From NCBI RefSeq assembly GCF_000026045.1, contig NC_007426.1, positions 1,860,001-1,924,000 on the forward strand: a stretch of DNA of 64,000 nucleotides, read 5' to 3'. The notes under the pieces are model-generated. The model ran no database searches and was not told the origin of the DNA. It worked only from the letters and a program-made list of their open reading frames with translations. Position numbers and translations under genes: made by a program. Source of the DNA: Natronomonas pharaonis DSM 2160 (GTDB lineage Archaea > Halobacteriota > Halobacteria > Halobacteriales > Haloarculaceae). This document shows positions 18,401-27,228 of this stretch, one piece after another. The first letter of the stretch is position 1; each line of letters starts with the position of its first letter.

Positions 18401-20762
18401 CTCGATCACGCCCGAGGAGACGGATCTCGAATCGTCCTACTTCTACGATCTCTATACCGAATCGTTCGACGACGCCGTCGACATCATCGCCGGCGAACAC
18501 AGCGGTCAGGTTGAGAACGAGAAGCGGAAGCAACTGGAGTCGGACTTCCGAGAGGGCGAGAAGGTGAACACCATCGTCTCGACGCCGACGATGGAACTCG
18601 GGATCGACATCGGTGACCTCTCAAACGTTTATATGCGAAACGTCCCGCCGAACCCGAGTAACTACGCTCAGCGTTCCGGGCGAGCCGGGCGACAAAACCA
18701 GCCGTCACTCGTCACGACGTTCTGTGGCCGTGGGTTCGGACGTGGCTCCCACGACCAGTACTTCTACCGAAACCCGGAACGAATCATTGCTGGGGAGATC
18801 AGCCCGCCGACGTTCCTGCTCAACAATCAGGATCTGGTTGAGGCGCACATCAACGCTCTCGTTCTCGAACAGATCGAACTGAAATTCCAGAGCAAGCCCC
18901 GCCAGATGCTGGTCATCGAGGAGGGGAGCGACTACGAGATTATGCCCGATTATCGGGCAGATCTGGAGGACGCCGTCAAGAACAACCGACAGAAGATCAT
19001 TCAAGCGGTGAAGCAAGCGTTCGCCCGTGAGCGTGAACAGGATACCGTCGGAGAGTGGTTCACGGATGCCTTCATCGAGCGCCAGGTGGACAACTTCGTC
19101 GAGAATCTCGATGAGGCATTCGAGCCATGGCGGCGTGAGTACACTCGCCTGAGTCGTGAACTGCGGCGCTTGAACCAACTCCTCGCCACAGAAGGAGGAT
19201 CGTATCAGGATCGGATCGAGCGCAACGCCATCGAGGACCGTCTTGAGGATATGCGTTCGGGGAAGAAACGCTTCTACACGTATCAGTACCTCCGCTCACA
19301 GGGATTCTTGCCGAACTACGGATTCCCCAGACAGAGTACGACGCTAACGTTCACTTCCCGGGAAGACGACATTCAGCGGGATCAAACACGGGCTATCAGC
19401 GAATTCGCACCCGGAAACCACGTTTATTACGCTGGGGAACGGTTCGCTGTTCGGTATGCTCGACCTCGCACGGAGGATGCGGAGCCGGTTACCCGTCATC
19501 TTCGTGTCTGCCCGGAGTGTGAAACCATCCTGATGGGAGAAGACGCACAGGAGGCCGCAGCGTGCCCCTCTTGTGAGATGTCCTTCGATGGGACCCATCC
19601 GAATCCGAATGCGATGGAACTCCCGAATCAACACGCTCGGCCGGAGGAGTACATCACCAGTGACGAGGAGGAACGTCGTCGGCAGGGGTACGAGATCAAC
19701 AGCTACTACGAACGATCCGATCCCCAAGCATACGACCTAGAAGGAAACGGAATCGAGGCCCGAGTGACATACGAAGGGAGTGCGAATATTGTCTTGGTCA
19801 ATAGCGGGCTTCGAGATGCTGACGAAGACGATCTCAACGGATTCGCTCTCTGTATGGAGTGTAACCGCTGGCTAACTAGCGAGGACCAAATCGAGAGTCA
19901 CGTCGACGAAGACGATCCGGATTGCTATGCTAATGCGTCAGAGGAAGCGATCAAGCGTGAGATAGAGTTGTTCTCTGAGGGACAGCACGACACGGTGACA
20001 CTGACAACGCCACTCCCCAGCGATCTTGAGCCTGAGCAGACTGAAGAATTCTATCGAACCCTCAAGGAGACCGTCTATCAGGGAATTCTGGTTGCGTTCG
20101 ATCTGGACGAGGAAGAGATCGACACGTTCGTGAAACCAGCGACAGGGGAACACGGACAGGTCACCATCGTAATCTACGAAACCAGTGAGGGCGGCGCAGG
20201 TGTGCTTCACTCGCTGATGGACGAAGCACGCTTCAGAAAAGCAGTTCGGGAGGCACAGACCGTCCTCCACGGGGATCCCGATGACGATGGTTGCGAGCGA
20301 GCGTGCTATGAATGTCTCCTATCCTTCTACAACCAGCCGGAACACGAGTTCCTCGATAGAACACTCGTTGATTCGTGGTTAGGGAACATGGAAACTGCGA
20401 CCCTGACAGAAGTCGCTGGAACGAGTAAAGATAGAGATTACGAGAACTTCGACGAGCTACTGGAAGCTTGCGACTCCAGCTTCGAGCGTGAAGTCCTTCA
20501 CGCTATTCGAGGTCAAGGCTTCGAGCTTCCCGATGAGGCACAGAAAATTATTTATGACGGTGACGAGCCAGTCGCAAAGCCAGATTTCTTCTACGAACGA
20601 CCAGGTAGATCGATCGCAGTATTCGTCGATGGGCCCGCCCACGAGAAAGATTACGTTAAAGAAGATGACAAACGCAAGCGAGCTAGACTCAAACAGATGG
20701 GATATCGAGTTGTTCCGGTGTCAGATATTAACCAAGTTCCTGAGTTATTAGAAAGTATATAA
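15459..20762 (+). CDS. Giant DEAD/DEAH helicase fused to zinc modules, DUF1998 and VSR-like nuclease (DrmA-DrmB-like fusion)
   Basis: The protein has 1767 residues. A superfamily 2 helicase core shows Walker A STGTGSGKS (~113), LVLDEIHTYTG (~250) and QRSGRAGR (~1070). Several Cys4 clusters interrupt or follow it: CRTCAQ...CRGCGQ, CPECDQ...CPNCG, CPKCG...C and CPECE...CPSC. A DUF1998 region follows (~1570-1630) with YETSEGGAGVLHSL and C-x3-C-x2-C (CERACYEC). The C-terminus (~1669-1754) resembles a VSR/DUF559 nuclease: SSFEREVLHAI, KPDFFY, VFVDGPAHE. In DISARM, the DrmA helicase and DrmB (DUF1998) are separate proteins and DrmC is a PLD nuclease; here one chain carries helicase, DUF1998 and a different nuclease. 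A 100-bp gap follows, so the operon may break here. Confidence 0.88.
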   Translation: MSSRLNPFDALDNVQSSYRSYVETFQNVDDETINAWIENRIETGKVLWKEPFVQLNQRFKYGDTLEEFVADDKLHEGILDVFTGASGDPIEPYKHQTEAIQSIQAGNNTIVSTGTGSGKSFAFGIPIVSHCLEAKERGEDGIKAVIIYPMNALANSQYEDFAERLDGTGLRLGLYTGDTPYNPDEAPEFLRQFGREEAFDSEVVSREEMQNDPPDILMTNYVMLDLILTRHDDKKLFPEMHEGVLQYLVLDEIHTYTGHQGADVAALVRRLKQNTDAGEELVCVGTSATVQSDEGINANDEIAEFTGKIFGEEVDADNVVRESHYPLPLSDDEPLPEDIEVTEEDIATFDGSLEAAQDLTEKLLDRDLMPAETTDASALGNALEDHPTIKFLDEELSSQSQQIFAGEDDESEDGKDLVSSYQEQYRPDASRYDIEQELQAALLVGTVGTTEIQGEEQPIFIPKLHTFFSQGSGLVSCLTEESFEDDDPHLSDAGDIECRTCAQEHDRTRTAYPLSFCRGCGQEYYTTVVDQEKNVTQGALSTFVDTEEDEEEAYLMRGDWDRETAPLPDEWLNDNGQLRDTYVEAEPRPATYCPECDQLTPGRVEQGQLECGCFAAQGVEVMRVNQPFLFCPNCGVHYTRRVKNEFNKLFTFGTVGRSTATDVLIGNTMRNLPDDQQKTIAFSDNRQDTALQAAHLNNLYQRVRFRRSLYHTLAEGDDVSLTTLGNDVFDLLDDEEALPPAIDTGMFGPSAEDRQNYSDYLLFNTILELGREQQRTQQSLEDVGLIDVEYENLDKLADVDDVWDSIPVLSNADPTVREEYVHGFLDIFRRSIAIDHESTTNFTDFKRNVINQLDEEVHFHGQEFFNFPVGYSDTASTSGRHRVRRLTHPRSRHVRWTARALDVDTDTAKAIINSVIDLISDDEVLKLLTQESLKYTGKVYMLNHSAIRVTHADPEDVRVCPKCGTPTTRDELDVCLNYSCDSITPEETDLESSYFYDLYTESFDDAVDIIAGEHSGQVENEKRKQLESDFREGEKVNTIVSTPTMELGIDIGDLSNVYMRNVPPNPSNYAQRSGRAGRQNQPSLVTTFCGRGFGRGSHDQYFYRNPERIIAGEISPPTFLLNNQDLVEAHINALVLEQIELKFQSKPRQMLVIEEGSDYEIMPDYRADLEDAVKNNRQKIIQAVKQAFAREREQDTVGEWFTDAFIERQVDNFVENLDEAFEPWRREYTRLSRELRRLNQLLATEGGSYQDRIERNAIEDRLEDMRSGKKRFYTYQYLRSQGFLPNYGFPRQSTTLTFTSREDDIQRDQTRAISEFAPGNHVYYAGERFAVRYARPRTEDAEPVTRHLRVCPECETILMGEDAQEAAACPSCEMSFDGTHPNPNAMELPNQHARPEEYITSDEEERRRQGYEINSYYERSDPQAYDLEGNGIEARVTYEGSANIVLVNSGLRDADEDDLNGFALCMECNRWLTSEDQIESHVDEDDPDCYANASEEAIKREIELFSEGQHDTVTLTTPLPSDLEPEQTEEFYRTLKETVYQGILVAFDLDEEEIDTFVKPATGEHGQVTIVIYETSEGGAGVLHSLMDEARFRKAVREAQTVLHGDPDDDGCERACYECLLSFYNQPEHEFLDRTLVDSWLGNMETATLTEVAGTSKDRDYENFDELLEACDSSFEREVLHAIRGQGFELPDEAQKIIYDGDEPVAKPDFFYERPGRSIAVFVDGPAHEKDYVKEDDKRKRARLKQMGYRVVPVSDINQVPELLESI

Positions 20763-20862
20763 ATTCAATCATTCGATCTCCCAGATGGTTTAAAACGATG
20801 ACTGCGTTCCGTTTATCGATATCCCCCGATGTTTTTCGTATCGGTCGTTTCTACGGCTTTGT

Positions 20863-21780
20863 ATGTCAACAGTTGATCGTGCCCCAGGCATACTGTTGGG
20901 ATTAGCGTGTGGTGACGCACTTGGCCGTCCAGTCGAGTTCCGCTCTGCAACCCAGATCAAACGAGAGTTCGGCCAGTTGGACGAGATGATCGGAAACGGA
21001 ACGCACAAGCAACCAGCCGGTACGATCACCGACGATACAGAGCTCGCGTTACGGATTGCGCGCAGCTTGGTCGAACAGAAAGAATTCGACGGAGCCGACG
21101 TTGCCGAACGATTCGTCGAGTGGTACCGGAGTGGTCCGTTCGACATCGGACTGATGACAGCTGATGCCCTCCAGCGGATTGAAAACGGGATGCTGTGGGA
21201 CGAGGCTGGTCAAGAAGTCTGGGAGGAGCGACCCGAAGGTCAGAATGCAGGCAACGGCAGCGTCATGCGCTGTGCTCCCTATTCCATCGCCTTCTCCGAA
21301 GATCCAGACCAACTCCTCTCTGTGAGTAAAGCATCGTCCCGAATCACCCATGCGGATCCACGCTGTACCTACGGCTGTGCGGTCCTGAACCTCACGCTGG
21401 CTGGACTACTCCACGGGGAAGACGAACCGCTCAGGAGGGCACTGAATCGCGTTCGATCTGAAGCACCGGAGGAACTCGTCGAAGCACTTGATCCAGTAGC
21501 GAAGGGAGCATCGATCGATACACTCCGGAACTCGGGCTACGTAATTCACTCGCTACAAACCGCGCTTCACGATGCTTTCGCAGCTGACAGCGCAGAAGAG
21601 GCGATCGTGACGGCTGTCAATCGAGGCGGTGATACGGATACGATCGGGGCGATCACGGGCGCAGTTGCCGGCGCTCGATTTGGAGCTGGTGGTCTCCCCG
21701 ATCGATGGCTTGAGACGATAGACGAGCGCGAAGAGCTGATCGATCTGGCGTTGGAACTTCACGAGATCTCCACCTCATAA
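20863..21780 (+). CDS. ADP-ribosylglycohydrolase family protein
   Basis: This 305-residue protein belongs to the DraG/ARH fold, whose members remove ADP-ribose from proteins or small molecules using two Mg2+ ions. The metal-binding signatures are visible: GLACGDALG near the N-terminus, TITDDTEL (~55), NAGNGSVMRC (~128) and NRGGDTDTIG near residue 254. The length is normal for the family. It lies inside the defence array, 100 bp after the giant helicase and about 95 bp before the phosphoesterase gene. I find no ADP-ribosyltransferase in the window. It could reverse a modification made by a virus or host enzyme, or cleave a nucleotide signal; the substrate is unknown. A TATA-like TTTAAAA lies at about 20790. 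Confidence 0.9.
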   Translation: MSTVDRAPGILLGLACGDALGRPVEFRSATQIKREFGQLDEMIGNGTHKQPAGTITDDTELALRIARSLVEQKEFDGADVAERFVEWYRSGPFDIGLMTADALQRIENGMLWDEAGQEVWEERPEGQNAGNGSVMRCAPYSIAFSEDPDQLLSVSKASSRITHADPRCTYGCAVLNLTLAGLLHGEDEPLRRALNRVRSEAPEELVEALDPVAKGASIDTLRNSGYVIHSLQTALHDAFAADSAEEAIVTAVNRGGDTDTIGAITGAVAGARFGAGGLPDRWLETIDEREELIDLALELHEISTS

Positions 21781-21875
21781 GAGATACATTCGCAGTCGGG
21801 CGTCATCCTTCAACAGAGGCGGATGAACGTATACCAAATGATTCATCACACTCTCGGTAAGTGACTTGTAAACGA

Positions 21876-23201
21876 ATGACTGTCCGGTTCCTCCATACAG
21901 CGGACCTGCATCTGGGAAGCCAACTCAAAACTCAGCATCGGCAAGCGACCGGAACGATTGAAACGCTTGATTCTGCCATCTACACCGCGGTTGAACGGCT
22001 CTTCGATACGGCGATTGAGGAAGACGTCGATTTCGTCGTAATCGCCGGTGACCTCTATGATGAGGACTCTCGGAGCGTCAAGGCGAACACGTTTCTGAAA
22101 GAGCAGTTCGACCGGCTTGCGGATCAAAACATCCCAGCCTACGTCTCCTACGGCAACCACGATCCTGTCGGGAGCGCAACGACCTACGTTGATCTCCCTG
22201 ACAACGTCTACGAATTCGATCACGAGGATCCGCAGGAATTTTACTATCCTGATGAGGATACGCCAGAGGCTCGAATCTGGGGCCAATCCTATCGCGACCG
22301 CCACGAAAGCCGCTCGATGTACCACCGATTCACGCCGGCTGACGAGCGGGTCCCGAACATCGGCGTTCTTCATACAGGATTGAATCCCGATGGCCGGCGG
22401 TACGTCCCGGTCGCACGCAGTGACCTCGAAAGCAAAGACGAGATCCACTACTGGGCGCTCGGGCATATCCACGATCCACGTATCTACGAGAACGAACAGC
22501 CAATCGCGTATTCAGGTGTCCCGCAAGGTCGCCAGATCACGGAACCCGGATTCGGTGGAGCGTATCTCGTTGAACTCGACGCTGAAGGCGACTACGAAAT
22601 CGAGTTTGTCCCGACGAGCCCGGTCATCTGGCAGACCGTCGAAGTCGACATTGGGGACGACGACATTTCCTCAATTCCAGATATTGAGCGTCGAATCGAG
22701 CAGACCCTCGACGAGTTCTCCGCGCCGACTGAGCTGTTCGATGGTACCAGCGTCGCCGTTCGCGATGCCGAGTGGGGAATCGATGGCTACGTTTGCCGAT
22801 GGAAACTGACCGGGAACGGGCCAGTTCACGAGACGCTGTCGAGTGACGACGAAGCTATCCACGAACTCACTCGACGGCTCCGAGACGGACTGACCTCGCG
22901 ACGGCCATTCGTCTGGACCGAGGCCGTTCGGGACGAAACCGGACCACCGATTCCATCTATCGACGAGCTCCGTGGTAACGATCGGGTGATTGACGAGTAT
23001 ATCGCTTTCATCGACGAACTCGACGAAGTAGACGCCCGAGAACGCTACCGTGAGGAAGTCGGCATGGTCTGGGAATCCGTCGAGGACCACGAAGAAGGAC
23101 GGCCAGACGAGCTGTCTCTTACTGACGAACAGCTTGACAATCTCATCGAGCGCGCACAGGAGCGTGTACTCGAGGAATTGGCACGACGGAGGGCGACATA
23201 A
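21876..23201 (+). CDS. Mre11/SbcD-family metallophosphoesterase, YhaO-like
   Basis: Read from the ATG at 21876 (MTVRFLHTADLHLG), 441 residues; a GTG at 21861 is an alternative. Calcineurin-like phosphoesterase motifs are complete: TADLHLG (DxH), AGDLYDED (GDxxD), YGNHDP (GNHD) and LGHIHDP (GxH). It should be a Mn2+-dependent exo/endonuclease. The next gene starts one base after its stop and encodes a Rad50-like ATPase with a membrane hairpin. That makes the pair most like Bacillus YhaO/YhaN rather than the archaeal Mre11/Rad50 repair pair. Residues after ~270 would bind the ATPase partner. Its location in the array suggests a role against invading DNA. Confidence 0.88.
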   Translation: MTVRFLHTADLHLGSQLKTQHRQATGTIETLDSAIYTAVERLFDTAIEEDVDFVVIAGDLYDEDSRSVKANTFLKEQFDRLADQNIPAYVSYGNHDPVGSATTYVDLPDNVYEFDHEDPQEFYYPDEDTPEARIWGQSYRDRHESRSMYHRFTPADERVPNIGVLHTGLNPDGRRYVPVARSDLESKDEIHYWALGHIHDPRIYENEQPIAYSGVPQGRQITEPGFGGAYLVELDAEGDYEIEFVPTSPVIWQTVEVDIGDDDISSIPDIERRIEQTLDEFSAPTELFDGTSVAVRDAEWGIDGYVCRWKLTGNGPVHETLSSDDEAIHELTRRLRDGLTSRRPFVWTEAVRDETGPPIPSIDELRGNDRVIDEYIAFIDELDEVDARERYREEVGMVWESVEDHEEGRPDELSLTDEQLDNLIERAQERVLEELARRRAT

Positions 23202-23202
23202 C

Positions 23203-26082
23203 ATGTATCTCAACGAACTACGAATTGACGATTTCGGGTGCTTCCGAAACGCACGGCTCGACAACCTCGATGACCGCCTCATCGTCATTGGCGGCCCACA
23301 GCGGGCCGGCAAGACAACATTCATGCAGGCGCTCCGGCAGTTCCCGAACGGCGTCAGTCGGGGCGGCGATCTCCCACCTGCGACCGACGAGTATCGGATT
23401 GATGCTGAACTCACACACGAGGGGGAGCGCTACCGATACGTACTAAATGGGCACGCAAGTCCCTCTATCTCTCCGATCGGTGACGGGCAAAATATCGATG
23501 CTGGGGATATCTTTGGGCCCGTCACGGAACGGCAGTACAGAAATCTCTATACAATCAGTCTCGACGAGCTTCGACGACTGCCGCCAGGGATTGATGACTC
23601 GGAAGATCTGGCCCGCGTATTACTCGGTGGCGCATACGGTGATATCGCCGAAATCCCGGAAATCGAGGAATCATTCAACGATCGAGCGTACGACATCGGG
23701 TTGTCGAGAGGGGATCCAAGTACCACATCCTCCGAACTCAACGATCCATATCGAACGATTCGCGAGGGGATCGAAGCCAGAAAAGAGGCAAGCCAGCAGG
23801 TCGACGAATACAGGTCAGTAACTCAGAAACTCGAAGACAAGCGATCGGAGCAATCCGATCTTGAAGATGAAATCGCCCGCAGACAGCAGATTCGGGACCG
23901 GCTGAATATTCTCAAGGAGTTGTTCGATCCACTCCAACAACTTGAGACGTTGAACGCCCAACTCGAAGATGTCGACCTGGATGCAATCGACGACTTCCCA
24001 ACACATCTGGCGGATCGATTGGATCATTTCGAAGAGCAGTTCCAGACGGCCACGACAGATCTCGCTGAAGCACGACGGGAGTTCGACCAGAATGCAACAT
24101 TCGATACGACAGACGAGTACTACGAGTGGCTCCTTGAGCACGAGACGGAGATCGATTCCCTCACCGAGGATCAAAAGCTGTGGGCCAGAACTGCCGAAGA
24201 ACTCGTCGAGAGTGAGGAGTCTCTCGAAGAGAACCGGCGAGACATCGAACGTGAGATAGCGTCTCTGCATTCGGAGTGGGGCGAATCATTCACGCATATT
24301 GACGAGATAGAAACGAGCGCCGTCGACACAGCCCGAGTTGCCGACGTAGCCTCCACGATCGAGGATCTGCGGACGGAACGGAGTGATTTGAAGGCCTCTA
24401 TTGATTCAGCACAGACACGGAAGCAGGAACTTGAGTCACAGCTGGAGGGGATGGAAGAAGAACACGAAGAAACCAGGGAGATCACCGTTCCGAAGCAAAA
24501 ACCGGCGATCGTAGCTGGTGTTGCAATCGTAGTCGGAACGGGCGTTGGATTTGCGGCCACGCCTCTCGTTGGCGGGGTTGTTGGGCTCGTCGTCCTCGCA
24601 GTTGGCCTATACGCGACTGATTCAACGGTTACCGTCGAAACGACCGTTGATGCTGATCCGTATCGCGAACTCAAAGGCCAGGTGGCGACACTCGATGGCG
24701 ATCTTCAGGCCGATTCAGAGCGACTTACAGAACTCGACGATCAGATCGAGGAAAAGCAGTCGGAACTCACTGAACTCGTCACCGAGTTGGGCCTTCCGGA
24801 AGCGCTTCCGGCAAGCGAGGTTCCTGAGTTCTACAAACAAGTCGTCGAACTCGATGACGAAATCGCAGCCTATCGCGAGAAGCAAACGGAGTGGGAAGAA
24901 GACAAAGAGAATTTTGCCTCCGATATCGAAGATGTCGCGACACTACTCGACGACGTGGCTGACTTTTCATGGGCGGCTGAAGAGCCCCTAGAAGACGCCG
25001 ACAAGGTGCTGGCCATGCTCGAAGCGGTCGCTGCCGATCTCGAACTAGCACGGGATGTCCGACGTGCCGAACGGGATCGAACCGAGTGTATCGAGGACAT
25101 TGATGACGTCCTGACGGAGTGGGACGAAGATCAGTCGATCGATCAAGAGACTGACGACGAAGACATCCTCGAATATATCCAGGCGTTCAACGACGAGGCC
25201 GAACGGATCAGCGAACTTCAGGAAACAGTCGAGGAACGTGATCGGATTGAAACCCAGGTCACCAGTCGGCTAGAGAATGAGTCAGCTCGAGAGGCGTTCG
25301 AGCCGCTTCAGGAGGACGACGAACCGTGGATCGATGTCGTTCGCAATGTCGCTACCGAGTACGCCGACACAGATGCGATTGCAGACGAGATTCGCAACGA
25401 AAAGAGACAGATCGAGGAGTTGGAAGCCAAGCGTGACGAGTTGCACGAGGATTGTATCGAACTTGAACAGCGACAGGAAGATCTCGCCTCGGAAGAAGAT
25501 CTCCGGGAAGCACGAGGGAAGATCGAGGAAGGACGGGTCGAATTCGAGAGACTCGGGGAGGCCTATGCGGTTAATCGAATCGCCGAAACGATGGTCAAAC
25601 AGCTCCACGAGCGACTGATGGAAGATATCGTTCATTCCCTTGTCGACGATGCGAGCGATATTTTCAGAGAGATAACCCAAGAGTACGAGGGTATCGAACT
25701 CGATGGTGATGTCCAGAGCCTCGATTTCCGAGCGCTTCGCGAGGATAACCATGACCATGGCGTCGGCGAGTTGAGTCGCGCAACCGCTGAACAACTCTTC
25801 CTTGCCGTCCGGCTGGCACGGATCCAGCAAACGGACGTGTCACTTCCCGTCGTGCTGGACGACGCCGCGACGAACTTTGATCCAAATCATATGAGTCGTG
25901 TCTTCGAGGTCATCGACCAGCTAACGGCGTCGAATCAGGTGTTCTTCCTCACGTGTCATCCGCAATGTGTCCGAATAACTGCGTCGAACGATCTTTCTGC
26001 ACAGTACTGGTCACTCAACAGTGGGCGATTCACTCGCCGTGAAACTGCCGATACATTAGAACAGCAGCTTTCGGCGGATTGA
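23203..26082 (+). CDS. Rad50/SbcC-like AAA ATPase with central membrane hairpin, YhaN-like
   Basis: I take the ATG at 23203 (MYLNELRIDDFGCFRN), 959 residues; upstream codons in the same frame belong to the preceding gene read in another frame. The N-terminus has a P-loop variant (GPQRAGKTT, ~31-39). Two long coiled-coil arms flank a hydrophobic pair of segments (~434-473, KPAIVAGVAIVVG... and VVGLVVLAVGLYA), where Rad50 would have its zinc hook. The C-terminus has a signature-like GVGELSRATAEQL and Walker B LPVVLDDAATNFD. Membrane segments between the coils are the hallmark of YhaN-type proteins. It is coupled to the YhaO-like nuclease. Whether the complex is membrane-anchored cannot be shown from sequence alone. 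Confidence 0.87.
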   Translation: MYLNELRIDDFGCFRNARLDNLDDRLIVIGGPQRAGKTTFMQALRQFPNGVSRGGDLPPATDEYRIDAELTHEGERYRYVLNGHASPSISPIGDGQNIDAGDIFGPVTERQYRNLYTISLDELRRLPPGIDDSEDLARVLLGGAYGDIAEIPEIEESFNDRAYDIGLSRGDPSTTSSELNDPYRTIREGIEARKEASQQVDEYRSVTQKLEDKRSEQSDLEDEIARRQQIRDRLNILKELFDPLQQLETLNAQLEDVDLDAIDDFPTHLADRLDHFEEQFQTATTDLAEARREFDQNATFDTTDEYYEWLLEHETEIDSLTEDQKLWARTAEELVESEESLEENRRDIEREIASLHSEWGESFTHIDEIETSAVDTARVADVASTIEDLRTERSDLKASIDSAQTRKQELESQLEGMEEEHEETREITVPKQKPAIVAGVAIVVGTGVGFAATPLVGGVVGLVVLAVGLYATDSTVTVETTVDADPYRELKGQVATLDGDLQADSERLTELDDQIEEKQSELTELVTELGLPEALPASEVPEFYKQVVELDDEIAAYREKQTEWEEDKENFASDIEDVATLLDDVADFSWAAEEPLEDADKVLAMLEAVAADLELARDVRRAERDRTECIEDIDDVLTEWDEDQSIDQETDDEDILEYIQAFNDEAERISELQETVEERDRIETQVTSRLENESAREAFEPLQEDDEPWIDVVRNVATEYADTDAIADEIRNEKRQIEELEAKRDELHEDCIELEQRQEDLASEEDLREARGKIEEGRVEFERLGEAYAVNRIAETMVKQLHERLMEDIVHSLVDDASDIFREITQEYEGIELDGDVQSLDFRALREDNHDHGVGELSRATAEQLFLAVRLARIQQTDVSLPVVLDDAATNFDPNHMSRVFEVIDQLTASNQVFFLTCHPQCVRITASNDLSAQYWSLNSGRFTRRETADTLEQQLSAD

Positions 26083-26093
26083 GTAGTAAACCG

Positions 26094-27134
26094 TTATTCG
26101 TCCTTGGCGAGGTATTCGTCGACTTTCTCGGCGAGTTGTTCGGCGTCGATATCCCTATCTCCACCAAGGGTAACGAGGATACCTGACCGACCGCCTCTAA
26201 GATCATCGGCATAGGCACGGACATCGTCCTTCGCCACGCCGACTGAATCTGCTAACTCTTCTACGTCGATGTCGTCAGCAGGTATATCGTAAATTTCGAC
26301 TTTGAAGACCTCCGTTCGAGTTCGGGCGATAACGCGATTCTTCCGATTTTGTTTAAACGACACGTATTGCTTTTGGCCCCAGTGAGGCCCATCTAATGAT
26401 TCAACGTTGCCAAGTGCCTCTACAACCTCTCTCAGGCGGTCTGCTGTATTGTCGTTTAGCTTTTTGTCCAGATGCCAGCTCTTCCCGTCCACTTTCCACG
26501 GTTCCTTGGAGGTCTGTGGACTGATCTCTGAGACAGTATCCTCGGGAATAGGAATCGTCTGCTCAGTATCGAGATAGAGCTGGTTACCATCCTGGAGCAT
26601 GTCTACTTCCAACACCGATATTTCTACATCTCTCTCGCTGAGCCACCTCACGACCAGATCTAATCGCTCACGAATTGACTCACCGACGAGCAAGATCCGC
26701 TGATTCTGGTTCAGTTCGTACTCGTCGTTGCAAAAGCTCTCCAACTTTTCGTTGAAGTCGACTTCTCCGTTGTACAGTTTCTGTCCCCATTTTGAGTCAG
26801 TGAACTTGTCAAACTGGGCACTGAGATGATCCCAATCCCAATACGAGGTATAGGCCGCATATTTCAGTGACTGAAAATCGACATTTCCTCTCAACGACCC
26901 CGTCTTTAGTTCGATGACTACGACGTTACCATCCCTGTCGATTCCGAGAAGGTCTATTGCGTCACCAATATACTGGACCTTGACTTCTCTACCAATGATT
27001 AAGATATCCTCGCCAAGAATTGAATGTGGATTATCGAGGATCCACTCCCGAAGATCTTCCTCTTTGTACCCCTGATCCGATAGTGATGTCGGCTCTAATG
27101 AAGTTGTTTTCTCGTCTTCACTAATCCTAAGCAT
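26094..27134 (-). CDS. NucS/EndoMS-like PD-(D/E)XK nuclease-domain protein
   Basis: I prefer the ATG at 27134 (MLRISEDEKTTS), 346 residues; the frame is open to an ATG at 27170. The N-terminal ~120 residues contain GDAIDLLGIDRDG and VVVIELKTG (~56-78), a D...ExK arrangement typical of the NucS/DUF91 nuclease domain. The middle and C-terminus are unfamiliar; a repeated DIDVEELADSVG / DIDAEQLAEKVD pattern near the end looks like a small duplicated helical unit. It is convergent with the YhaN-like gene, with 11 bp between the stops, and divergent from the GHKL gene. NucS enzymes cut mismatched or branched DNA. Here the role may be sensing or cleaving foreign DNA; this is inference. Confidence 0.75.
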   Translation of the reverse strand: MLRISEDEKTTSLEPTSLSDQGYKEEDLREWILDNPHSILGEDILIIGREVKVQYIGDAIDLLGIDRDGNVVVIELKTGSLRGNVDFQSLKYAAYTSYWDWDHLSAQFDKFTDSKWGQKLYNGEVDFNEKLESFCNDEYELNQNQRILLVGESIRERLDLVVRWLSERDVEISVLEVDMLQDGNQLYLDTEQTIPIPEDTVSEISPQTSKEPWKVDGKSWHLDKKLNDNTADRLREVVEALGNVESLDGPHWGQKQYVSFKQNRKNRVIARTRTEVFKVEIYDIPADDIDVEELADSVGVAKDDVRAYADDLRGGRSGILVTLGGDRDIDAEQLAEKVDEYLAKDE

Positions 27135-27149
27135 ACTTGAAAAGTAGTA

Positions 27150-27185
27150 TCGACTATGCAATAGTTGCAACGACGTCGACTATGC
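27150..27185. repeat. 10-bp direct repeat in the divergent promoter region
   Basis: TCGACTATGC occurs at 27150-27159 and again at 27176-27185, 26 bp start to start, about two and a half helical turns. It lies between the NucS-like and GHKL genes and could bind a regulator of both. No known motif is recognised. Confidence 0.45.
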
Positions 27186-27228
27186 CGGACAACTTTGATA
27201 AGAGTCCTCTTTGTTGCTTCCTGTATTA

